DNA from: Paracoccaceae bacterium
GTDB taxonomy: Bacteria; Pseudomonadota; Alphaproteobacteria; Rhodobacterales; Rhodobacteraceae
Direction of reading: 5' to 3'
Assembly: GCA_002746395.1 (NCBI GenBank)
Contig: NVXA01000005.1
Location: 186,181 to 199,547 of the forward strand
DNA length: 13,367 bases
Shown here: one piece after another, positions 1 through 7,680 of the stretch
How the letters are laid out: the number at the start of each line of letters is the position of its first letter
Position numbering within the stretch: the stretch's first letter is position 1
Notes under the pieces: generated by a model
Told to the model about the DNA's origin: nothing
Seen by the model: only the letters and a program-made list of their open reading frames with translations
Database searches by the model: none
Translations under genes and position numbers: made by a program

Positions 1-2483
1 ATCCAATCGACGATCTGGCCCAGAAATTGTCTGCGGAGTTAGAAAGGCTCGATCAATTAACAATCGATGGGGCTCAGCTCTTGGCACGTGCGACCGGTGC
101 GCAGGCAGACCTTGATCGCCGTGAAAAGAAACAACAAAATCTTAGCAACCAAATAGATGATATTTTAGAAAACCTTCAAATCCCAAAGACAGATGCATCA
201 TCAGCTGTTTTAGAAGTCGACGCACTAGAGAATTTGTCTAGTGCAATACAGAATTGTCAGAACGCCCAAAATTTGAAGGAATCGGCGCTGACACAAGTGG
301 AAACGGCTCGAGCACAACGAGGTAGTGCGCCCTCGAAACCCAAGGACCTTACCGTGCTCCGCTCTGCATTTGACGCGTGGTCAGCTGTGGCAGAGTCTTC
401 CACGTTGGAAACCGAGCATGATAATGCGCGAGCGCGCTTGACGAATGCCAGTGTCGGCTTGCCAGACACATGGAAAGATCTGATAAATGCAGGACTACCT
501 GCACCAGAAACGCTCGCTGAAGTTACTCGAAGCTGGGCGGAATTGACTGCCAATCTCAAATCTGCTGCTGAGAATCTTGGTGCGAACACCGTAGAATTAG
601 GAGAAGCGCGTGCGGATGTTTCCGCACAAGAGGCCGCACCTGAAACCGTTGACCTGAACACGACAGACGAATCACGCCGCAAGCGCGATTTATCTTGGCA
701 AAACCACCGAGGAAACCTTTCAAAACAGACAGCGGATCAATTTGAGGAAGCAATGTATGGCGATGATGGTTCACGTGCAAATTACCTAATTGGGTCCGAA
801 GCACGGCAACGTTTGGCAACTGCCAAAAGCCAGCTAAGCAAAGTTGAGGCACAACACGAAAGCGCATTGAAACATCAGACAAACCTAAAATCGCAACACA
901 CAGATTTGTCAGATAGGTGCTCGAAACTTGCAGTTTCGTTGGGGTTGGCTCCAGATACAGAACCCACTGCATTCAGTACACGATATCAAATACTCTTCAA
1001 CACTGCCGGAGCCGATGCGGCCTACTCTAACGCTCAGGAAGTGTTAAAAACACACCGCTCCCAAAATAAGGCTGCGTATGCGGTGCTATCTGAATCCGCA
1101 AGGAACCTTAGCCTTGATACAAAGCAAGGAGAATTAGGTCCACAGATACAACGCGTATTGACGTTGGAAGATAGTGATCGCGCAGCTTGGGACAAATGGG
1201 AGACAAGTGAGAAAGATCTCGCCGATTTGATTGGGAAAGTGGAGCAATGCGAAATTGATTGCAGTACGGCTGAAAGCGAGCTCGACCAGTTAACGGCATC
1301 ATTACCCTTGGCGAATTGCACGGCCAAGGAAATTCGTGCGGCTTTGCCAAACCTGCGTAAGCTGGAACAGGTTTACGGCAAATATCAGGAGCTCTCTGCG
1401 CGGATTGAGGCCATGGAAACGGCGATTACATCCCTGAATAACGGCGCACTACGTCTTGCTCGAATTATGGATGTTTCTGAGGACGAGACCCTTGAAGATC
1501 CTATTCAGGTTATCGATACCGCTCGTGCTCGCGTGTCAACATCAAAGGCAGTCGACAAAGTACGGAATATAGCCATGATCGATCTAGATAAAACTATGAA
1601 GCTAAAGCGAAGCTCAGCACAGGAACTTTTAATTGCGCAAGAGACACTGACGAACATTTTTGATGGGCAAATGGCGCAAGATCTTAAACCTCGCGATCGT
1701 GTGGCTAAGTTGGCTGAGCGTGACCACATTCGAATAGCTTTAAAAGCAGCGGGTGATGAAACGCAACAAGCCCGCAGCGGAATAGATGATACTCTCTTCT
1801 CCGAGGAATTGGACCTCCTGCCGCATGCCACGCGCGCCGCTAAGTTGGAACAGCTATTGAAGGATACACAAGTAGAGCGCGACAGCGCTCGAGATGCGCT
1901 ACGAGAAGCTGAACGTATCTACCGCGAAGCCTTTGAGGCCGCAGATGGTAGCAGCCTTGTCACGGAGCAAGCGACTCTGCGCGAAGAGCTTCGTAGCCAA
2001 GCACATCAGGCAGTGGTCGCACGCCTAGGGGCCTTAGCTGCGCGTGGAGCACTACGTCGACTTGCATCTGAACGCCGCAGTGACATGCTATGTGATGTTG
2101 AAAGCGCCTTTGTCACTATGACCGAACCAGCTTGGACCGGCGTAAAAGTCTGGAGCCAGACCGACGGAGAAAAACTTGTCGGGGTTCAACCCAGCGGCAG
2201 CAATGTTCCGGTTGAACAAATGTCGACGGGTACTATGGGACAGTTGTACTTTGCGCTCCGGCTGGCTGGATATCGCAGCTTCGCCCGCGACCCCGGCCCG
2301 CTTCCTATGATCCTTGATGACATAATGGAAACTTTCGATGATACACGCGCGCGCGCCGCCCTGAAGCTCTGCGCCGAAATAGGGGAAAACGGGCAGGCCA
2401 TTTTATTCACACATCACGCGCATTTAGTTAACTTAGCACAGGATACCATCCCAGGGGTTGCTATCGTAAATATGCCCGAATGA
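1..2483 (+). CDS. YhaN/SbcC-like SMC-type ATPase, C-terminal part (5' end outside window)
   Basis: The reading frame is open from the first complete codon at position 3, so the TTG at 27 is not a real start and the N-terminus with the Walker A motif lies outside the window. The roughly 826 visible residues are mostly charged, Glu/Gln/Ala/Leu-rich coiled-coil sequence. They end in an ABC-type half-domain. Numbered from the TTG at 27, it has a signature motif STGTMGQ (about 733-739), a Walker B segment PMILDD (about 760-765) followed by METFDD, and an H-loop LFTHH (about 794-798). This architecture is that of RecN/SbcC/YhaN proteins. YhaN usually pairs with a YhaO/SbcD-type nuclease in DNA end processing, and that gene would be expected upstream. 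No CxxC zinc hook is visible. It converges on hsdR with 45 bases between the stops. YhaN is favoured over SbcC because of the C-terminal motif style; the family-level call is firm and the exact name is not. Confidence 0.82.
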   Translation, partial: PIDDLAQKLSAELERLDQLTIDGAQLLARATGAQADLDRREKKQQNLSNQIDDILENLQIPKTDASSAVLEVDALENLSSAIQNCQNAQNLKESALTQVETARAQRGSAPSKPKDLTVLRSAFDAWSAVAESSTLETEHDNARARLTNASVGLPDTWKDLINAGLPAPETLAEVTRSWAELTANLKSAAENLGANTVELGEARADVSAQEAAPETVDLNTTDESRRKRDLSWQNHRGNLSKQTADQFEEAMYGDDGSRANYLIGSEARQRLATAKSQLSKVEAQHESALKHQTNLKSQHTDLSDRCSKLAVSLGLAPDTEPTAFSTRYQILFNTAGADAAYSNAQEVLKTHRSQNKAAYAVLSESARNLSLDTKQGELGPQIQRVLTLEDSDRAAWDKWETSEKDLADLIGKVEQCEIDCSTAESELDQLTASLPLANCTAKEIRAALPNLRKLEQVYGKYQELSARIEAMETAITSLNNGALRLARIMDVSEDETLEDPIQVIDTARARVSTSKAVDKVRNIAMIDLDKTMKLKRSSAQELLIAQETLTNIFDGQMAQDLKPRDRVAKLAERDHIRIALKAAGDETQQARSGIDDTLFSEELDLLPHATRAAKLEQLLKDTQVERDSARDALREAERIYREAFEAADGSSLVTEQATLREELRSQAHQAVVARLGALAARGALRRLASERRSDMLCDVESAFVTMTEPAWTGVKVWSQTDGEKLVGVQPSGSNVPVEQMSTGTMGQLYFALRLAGYRSFARDPGPLPMILDDIMETFDDTRARAALKLCAEIGENGQAILFTHHAHLVNLAQDTIPGVAIVNMPE

Positions 2484-2488
2484 TATTT

Positions 2489-2502
2489 GTACTCTCAAGT
2501 AC
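2489..2502. terminator. Small hairpin between convergent genes, possible weak terminator
   Basis: A perfect 5-bp inverted repeat (GTACT and AGTAC, loop CTCA) lies in the 45-base gap between the stops of the convergent yhaN-like gene and hsdR. On the plus strand it is followed by an AT-rich stretch ending in TTTT. Position and form suit a bidirectional terminator, but the stem is short and contains only two G-C pairs. Weak call. Confidence 0.25.
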
Positions 2503-2528
2503 TATTAATTTTCGGGAGGATTACCGTA

Positions 2529-5500
2529 TCACATATACACATGTTGGCTGTTGTCTGTGTAGGTACTAAAAATATGTTGGTAGACTTTGTCAGCTTTAGC
2601 AACAACTTCATTATCTGGATAGGATGTTTGCGGTAAGTATTGCAATTGATCAAATATGATGGTGCGCACCTGCGCGGTTACTTGCGTGCTTTCCCGCCAA
2701 CGATCAATGTTAAGTTTTTCAATCTTAAGCTTTTCAAGGGTTTCCGTAGCAACTTTCTTAACCTCATTCTCTTCTTTTTTATTCAATGCGGGTTTTCTAA
2801 GAATATCAAAGATGGCCAAAGTTTCCTCGTCCAAGCCTTCAGTCATAGCGCGGGCTTCTTCTTCTGACATATCCTCCATAAACTCGTTTAAATCGTCAAA
2901 AGCCTTTTGAACAGCCTGCAAATCCTTACCTTGATTGTAGTTATGGATAATTTTTTTATAGCGCTCATAGAATTCTAGCCGCAGCGGATTTTGCTGCACC
3001 ATTCTCTCGAGTTTTTGCTCGATAGCTTCTTGTAAATCGAAAACAACGCTATTTTGATTTTTTGATTTTTGAAACGCCATTTTCAGCTTGTCGAAATCGA
3101 GGTTGCTAAGATCTATAAAGTCATCATCGTTGCCAGTTGACGATTGAATGGCAATACTCATATCGACTTCTTGCTGAAGCCTGCGAATAACATCGGTGAT
3201 ATCGGCGCTTTTTACCTTTTGGTTCAATCGATCATAGATAGCTTCAATGGCGTTGTGATCTTTGATGAACGGCTTAATCTCATCTTCGGGATACAGCGCT
3301 TTGTATTTTCTAAAAACATCCCGTGCCAAAAATTCAAATTCGGTACGTGTGGTTTCATTTAGACAAATGCAATTCATTGCTTTTTGAATGATGGACAATT
3401 TTTCAATCGGGCTTTGTGAATTCACCAATTGAGCCAATTCAAACTCAACATCTTTCAAGAATATCCTGACCGCTTCAATAGAGGCTTCGAGTTCAACGGC
3501 CAACCCTTCCAGTTTTTCCGCCGGTGTCGTTGGAAAATCATCTTCGTCAGTACCTGGTGACTTATTATCGCCCTCGCCATATACGGAATAGGCTTCTTCA
3601 AGCTTGCGATATACGTTGCCGTAATCAACAATCAGACCGTTTTCTTTTTCATCATCATATACGCGGTTGGCACGCGCTATGGTCTGCATAAGGGTGTGCC
3701 CCTTGATTGGCTTATCGAGATAGATGGTCGAAATACAAGGCGCATCAAAACCAGTAATCCACATGGCGCAGACGAAAGCCAAGCGAAACGGGTTATCTTC
3801 GTCTTTGAATTCTTTCTCCAAATCACGATCAGCCATTTTTTTACGGTGCTGCTCGATATCCAGATGCATTTTTTGGAATTTTTTGACTTCATTTTGCTCG
3901 CTGCTAACAACGACACAAACCTCTGTCTCTTCCACCCGTTTCAAATGGCGTTTGAGTTTTAATTCTTGCTGTTGATCATCAGCGTCTTCAATGCGTTGCT
4001 TCAGCTCAGCAACATAAACCGGCCAATATTTCATCACCAAATCATACATGCGCACAGCGGTTGGTTTGTCCAAGGCAACAAACATGGCTTTACCCTGATA
4101 ACCCCGCTCATTGAAGTGCCAAACCAAGTCCTTGGCGATTGCATCAAGACGGCTTTCAGCCGTTAGAATTGGATAGTCACGGGAAAATTCACGTTCCAGT
4201 TTTTTTTGCTGATCTTCGTCTAAATCTTCGCTCTCAATAATTTCGGCCATGCGCTCGTCAAGATCTGGGCTCTCAATATCCAGTTTTTCACCTCGATTGA
4301 GGTAACGAAGCGGCAGCGTTGCCCCGTCTTCAATTGCGCGTTTAAAATCATAAACAGAGACATATTCACCAAAAATATTTTTTGTCATCTCCAGTTCTTC
4401 TTGGATTAACGGTGTTCCCGTAAACCCAAGGTATGATGCATTGGGGATGCCTTGAAAGCGCATGTTTTGGGCGAATTTTCCGCCTTGGGTTCTATGCGCC
4501 TCATCAGAGATAACGATGATGTTTTCCCGATCTGTAATCAGCGGGTATTCTTGTTCTTTATTCGGATCAAAAGAGAATTTGTGAATGAGCGTGAAAACGT
4601 AGCGATGATTTTCTGAAAGAAGCCTGCGTAAATCATCTCGGTTTTTCGCCCGTATGTTATCTTCGGTAACTGCACCACATCCAGTGAACGTGTCGTAAAT
4701 TTGATTTTCAAGTTCTGTCCGATCAAGGACGATCAAAAATGTATAAGAGCCACCAAATTTCCGGTGAATTTTCTGGCACAAAAATACCATGGAGTAGGAC
4801 TTTCCCGAGCCCTGTGTATGCCAGAAAACGCCGAGTTTCCCTTTCAACTCCTCTATATTTTTTGCTTGGTTTATAACTCTATTCACACCAATAAATTGAT
4901 GATTTTTCGCCATGATTTTTGTGATATCGCCGCCATCACCATCAAAGAGCAGGAAGTTTTCAAACAAATCCATCAATCGGGCTTTGTCGCATGTGCCACG
5001 TAACATGGTGTCGAGGCTAACAACACCTTCTGAATCTTCTTCTATCCGCTTCCATTCAACAAAAAATTTGTAAGGGCTCGTGACTGTGCCCGCCCGCGCA
5101 TCTGTCCCATTGCTCAGAATAATAAAGGCATTACAATGCAGGATGGCGGGTATGGTGTCTTTGTAATCAGAAAGATTGTCGTTATAGGCATTTTCAAGGT
5201 CCGTGTGGTGGGCTTTTAGCTCAAAGAACACCAGCGGAATGCCATTCACAAATCCGACAACATCGGGGCGGCGATTGTATAGATCACCAACGACTTCTAG
5301 CTGACGAACTGCGATAAACTCATTGTTTGTTGGGTTATCAAAATCAAAGACCTTGAGCCGCTTTTTCTCAAGCTGACCTTTGTCGTTTTGATAGCTTACC
5401 TGCACACCTTTTGTCAGCAGGGCGTGCTTGTCTTTGTTAAGTTGCGCCAAAGTCTTATCGGCTGCTTTTTCCGTGATCTGGTCTATGGCATGATTATAGG

Positions 5501-5708
5501 CCGTATCAGGCAGGTCAGGGTTCAGCTTTTTAAGCGCATCGCACAAATGCCGCTTCAGAATAATTTCTGATTTATTCTCCCGCCCCAGCAAGCCCTCAAG
5601 TCCAAATGATTCATTGTGCCAAGCTGTCACAACTTTCCAGCCTAGATCTTCTAGAACTTCCTGTGTTGCCGCCTCTACAAGGCCATCTTCTGAGTACTCA
5701 TAGCTCAT
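2529..5708 (-). CDS. hsdR: Type I restriction enzyme, restriction/translocase subunit HsdR
   Basis: At 1059 residues this is a normal full-length HsdR, the motor and nuclease subunit that pulls DNA through the HsdM2S complex and cuts unmodified DNA far from the recognition site. The N-terminal PD-(D/E)xK nuclease shows D149 (in RRPDVVGF) and E163/K165 (in FELK), followed by a Tyr-containing helix around 178-182. The SF2 helicase core has Walker A HTQGSGKS (297-304), DEAH box (402-405), motif III GFTGTP (428-433) and a motif VI QTIARANRV. The C-terminal quarter is helical, as expected for the region that contacts the methylase core. The ATG at 5708 is preceded by AGGCG about 7 bases upstream, overlapping the stop codon of the TIR gene. 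It is the last gene of the hsdM-hsdS-TIR-hsdR operon. All nuclease and helicase residues look intact, so the subunit should be active. Confidence 0.96.
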   Translation of the reverse strand: MSYEYSEDGLVEAATQEVLEDLGWKVVTAWHNESFGLEGLLGRENKSEIILKRHLCDALKKLNPDLPDTAYNHAIDQITEKAADKTLAQLNKDKHALLTKGVQVSYQNDKGQLEKKRLKVFDFDNPTNNEFIAVRQLEVVGDLYNRRPDVVGFVNGIPLVFFELKAHHTDLENAYNDNLSDYKDTIPAILHCNAFIILSNGTDARAGTVTSPYKFFVEWKRIEEDSEGVVSLDTMLRGTCDKARLMDLFENFLLFDGDGGDITKIMAKNHQFIGVNRVINQAKNIEELKGKLGVFWHTQGSGKSYSMVFLCQKIHRKFGGSYTFLIVLDRTELENQIYDTFTGCGAVTEDNIRAKNRDDLRRLLSENHRYVFTLIHKFSFDPNKEQEYPLITDRENIIVISDEAHRTQGGKFAQNMRFQGIPNASYLGFTGTPLIQEELEMTKNIFGEYVSVYDFKRAIEDGATLPLRYLNRGEKLDIESPDLDERMAEIIESEDLDEDQQKKLEREFSRDYPILTAESRLDAIAKDLVWHFNERGYQGKAMFVALDKPTAVRMYDLVMKYWPVYVAELKQRIEDADDQQQELKLKRHLKRVEETEVCVVVSSEQNEVKKFQKMHLDIEQHRKKMADRDLEKEFKDEDNPFRLAFVCAMWITGFDAPCISTIYLDKPIKGHTLMQTIARANRVYDDEKENGLIVDYGNVYRKLEEAYSVYGEGDNKSPGTDEDDFPTTPAEKLEGLAVELEASIEAVRIFLKDVEFELAQLVNSQSPIEKLSIIQKAMNCICLNETTRTEFEFLARDVFRKYKALYPEDEIKPFIKDHNAIEAIYDRLNQKVKSADITDVIRRLQQEVDMSIAIQSSTGNDDDFIDLSNLDFDKLKMAFQKSKNQNSVVFDLQEAIEQKLERMVQQNPLRLEFYERYKKIIHNYNQGKDLQAVQKAFDDLNEFMEDMSEEEARAMTEGLDEETLAIFDILRKPALNKKEENEVKKVATETLEKLKIEKLNIDRWRESTQVTAQVRTIIFDQLQYLPQTSYPDNEVVAKADKVYQHIFSTYTDNSQHVYM

Positions 5709-5716
5709 AGTTTCGC

Positions 5717-6430
5717 CTACAAATTCTTGATGTCTATATTATATCCCTGTGCGGTCATTTCTTTCGCGAGATTTGGTCCTGCATCTTTTTGCAAGTTGTC
5801 CTTAAATGGAATGTAAACCAATCCTTGAATATCTGATGGCCTTTCCATTTGCACTTGATCTTTCAAAAGAATAGCGACTCTTTCGCGCCCAAATTTGGCC
5901 AAAAGCATTCCAAGTTCCAATACTACATTTTGGCGTGCCCTGTACGCCTTTTCATCTGGATGACCTTCTCTATTTCCTTCATCATCAGGTGTCGCAAGAA
6001 TTATACCATAGCTAACATCAGCAGTGTATTCTTCCAGTTTTTCAATAATGGTTTGGCCTTTAGAAGGTAGTTGATCCAAGATTAATGGTTCAAGTCCCCA
6101 TCTGCGTAACATTGCATCAAGTTGGGCTTTACTATTTTCATCATGGCCGTAAACCACGAAAACTTTATTATTCTGGCCATTGGACACAGGAGAAATAAAT
6201 TCACCATCTGCTACTTCCAAAAGTGGGATGAGTTTACCCTCTAATTCTTCCTTCTCTTTTTGTGTCCCTCCGAATACCAAGGTTCCCTTGGTTTCATACC
6301 AACTGAAATTTGCCCCATTTCTTGCCTTAAATTGTTTCTGTCCATTTGGTAATTCTTTCCACTTTCCGGCTAAATTCAGTTGTGCTACTTTTTCTAATAG
6401 CACGTCATAAGTCCCTAAAAATTTTGTCAT
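5717..6430 (-). CDS. TIR-like domain protein (CAP12/Pycsar-effector type) inside the type I R-M operon
   Basis: This 237-residue protein has an unassigned N-terminal segment of about 85 residues, including a beta-hairpin-like stretch around FSWYETKGTLVFGG (42-55). A TIR-like nucleotide-binding domain follows at about 88-210. Its markers are VFVVYGHDE (90-98), a GQT-containing helix start at 125-127, YGIILATPDD (141-150), and RARQNVVLELG (164-174). E172 is the likely catalytic glutamate by comparison with NAD-cleaving TIR domains. The pattern fits Pfam family PF10137, whose members act as NADase effectors in CBASS and Pycsar systems; other NADase TIRs depend on a similar glutamate. No membrane segment is seen. 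The gene overlaps the hsdS stop by ATGA and ends 8 bases before hsdR, so it is co-transcribed with and probably translationally coupled to the restriction subunits. No cyclase is present in the window, so its trigger is unknown. The NADase role is inferred from the family. Confidence 0.85.
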   Translation of the reverse strand: MTKFLGTYDVLLEKVAQLNLAGKWKELPNGQKQFKARNGANFSWYETKGTLVFGGTQKEKEELEGKLIPLLEVADGEFISPVSNGQNNKVFVVYGHDENSKAQLDAMLRRWGLEPLILDQLPSKGQTIIEKLEEYTADVSYGIILATPDDEGNREGHPDEKAYRARQNVVLELGMLLAKFGRERVAILLKDQVQMERPSDIQGLVYIPFKDNLQKDAGPNLAKEMTAQGYNIDIKNL

Positions 6431-7680
6431 GCGACCTCCTTCAAAAGATTTTCTGGTTTGTAATGCTCTACATCAATCATGCCTGTCATCAGACGAGGGA
6501 GAAGAATATCGCGCGCTTCACGGAGGCGTCGGTTTTGATTTTGTAGGTTTTCAATTTCTTCAAAAATCGGTTTTACCATGTCTTCATATTTAGCCTGGAG
6601 TTCTAGTGGTGGCAGTTTTAGTTTAATGGCTACAGACATGTCTGAGCCTGCAAGTTCTTGTTGGTTGGTTGCCCCTTTTCCAAGATTCACTAGGAACGGT
6701 TCTATATGTTCAAGAAACCTTCCAAGAATGTATGTGGAAACTTTTAGTGTATTCGCACGTACAATTGTCACATGTGTATCAACCGTACAAAATTTATTGG
6801 GACCGAAGTACTGAGCGACTCTACCCAGGGTTCCTGTTCCAGTTGAATTGACAAGAATGTCTGAATATTTTACGAGTTTTTCAGCGGGTATTTTTTTATC
6901 TTTGCTGGTTTGTCTAACAAACGACAAATTTATTCTATGGTCTCTGATACATTTCTGATTAATGACCATAATCCCACCCTCTTCAACATATTTGGGAGCA
7001 ACACCTCGTTTGATAAGCTCCAATACATCACCAAGCTTAACCTCTTTCCAACCTTCAAGAAGACCAGTTTTGGGGTTTTCTGGGGCGGCTTCATGGCCGG
7101 GAAAGCGCAGGCGGACAAACCATTCTTCGTAGGTGATCCGCGCCATCTCATCAATTAACTTAATCCGTTTAAAATTATTCTCGAGCAAATCGTCATAGGC
7201 AGATAAGATCCTAGCTATTTTCTTTTGTGTATGCAGGTCAGGAAAGACAAATATTGATTTGGATATAAAACCAGCGTCAGCACGCTGTCTTCCAGAAGTA
7301 CCAACCATGCTGTTTTCAGCATTTTGTCTAAACCAATTAGTTTGAGAGTAGTAGTAAACAAAATCACTATCTGAAATTTCGGGAATTCCCCTAAACACAA
7401 AAAATTCGGTAGAGCCAAAGCCTTTATTTTGTTCTAAATTTTTAACTTGAGCTATCTTTCCATTCTCCAGACAAGGAGTTATTCGAGCAAAGAGCGTATC
7501 CTTATTCTCAAACTTACTACCACTCCCTTTGTATTCTTTAACTCTCTTGGCAGAAACATACTTATAACCTGGTGAAATGTTTTCCATCCCGACATGAGAA
7601 AAAGTCTTGCCCTTCTTTAAGGATATCTTGGGGCAAACAAGTGCAAAATCACCAAACCTATATTCATTCCCATCGCTCAT
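6427..7680 (-). CDS. hsdS: Type I restriction enzyme specificity subunit HsdS
   Basis: The 417-residue protein has the two-repeat layout of HsdS, which reads a bipartite DNA target and holds HsdM and HsdR. The first target recognition domain spans about 1-148. It ends in a segment GTSGRQRADAGFI (127-139) typical of these domains. A helical conserved spacer (about 150-195) contains AYDDLLENNFKRI. The second target domain spans about 205-355. A C-terminal helical repeat (about 358-405) contains ENLQNQNRRLREARDILLPR. Both recognition domains look complete, so the predicted target has two half-sites, but their base sequence cannot be read from the protein. The ATG at 7680 overlaps the hsdM stop (ATGA), and a GGGGAG lies about 11 bases upstream. 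The stop overlaps the TIR start in the same way. Its low G+C (24 of 60 in a hand count of 7441-7500) matches the rest of the operon. Confidence 0.95.
   Translation of the reverse strand: MSDGNEYRFGDFALVCPKISLKKGKTFSHVGMENISPGYKYVSAKRVKEYKGSGSKFENKDTLFARITPCLENGKIAQVKNLEQNKGFGSTEFFVFRGIPEISDSDFVYYYSQTNWFRQNAENSMVGTSGRQRADAGFISKSIFVFPDLHTQKKIARILSAYDDLLENNFKRIKLIDEMARITYEEWFVRLRFPGHEAAPENPKTGLLEGWKEVKLGDVLELIKRGVAPKYVEEGGIMVINQKCIRDHRINLSFVRQTSKDKKIPAEKLVKYSDILVNSTGTGTLGRVAQYFGPNKFCTVDTHVTIVRANTLKVSTYILGRFLEHIEPFLVNLGKGATNQQELAGSDMSVAIKLKLPPLELQAKYEDMVKPIFEEIENLQNQNRRLREARDILLPRLMTGMIDVEHYKPENLLKEVA
6434..6441 (-). promoter_or_regulatory. Consensus ribosome binding site of the TIR gene, inside hsdS
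   Basis: Read on the minus strand, AAGGAGGT lies 3 bases before the ATG at 6430 and inside the last codons of hsdS. It is an 8-base match to the anti-Shine-Dalgarno sequence and the best such site in the operon. Together with the ATGA overlap it fixes the TIR start and implies both coupling to hsdS and independent ribosome loading. The spacing is somewhat short. Confidence 0.75.

Noticed and set aside
27..29. TTG as the start of the yhaN-like gene
   Set aside because: The frame is open to the window edge and the N-terminal ATPase half is missing, so the gene begins upstream.
5100..5260. HsdR nuclease motif with Asn in place of the Gln of the QxxxY motif
   Set aside because: The segment AYNDNLSDYKDTIP looks like the normal form in one common HsdR subfamily as I recall it, so it is not treated as a defect.
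5717..6430. TIR gene as part of a CBASS, Pycsar or Thoeris system
   Set aside because: No cyclic-nucleotide synthase, STING domain, cyclase or ThsA-like gene is in the window; the gene is locked inside the hsd operon instead.
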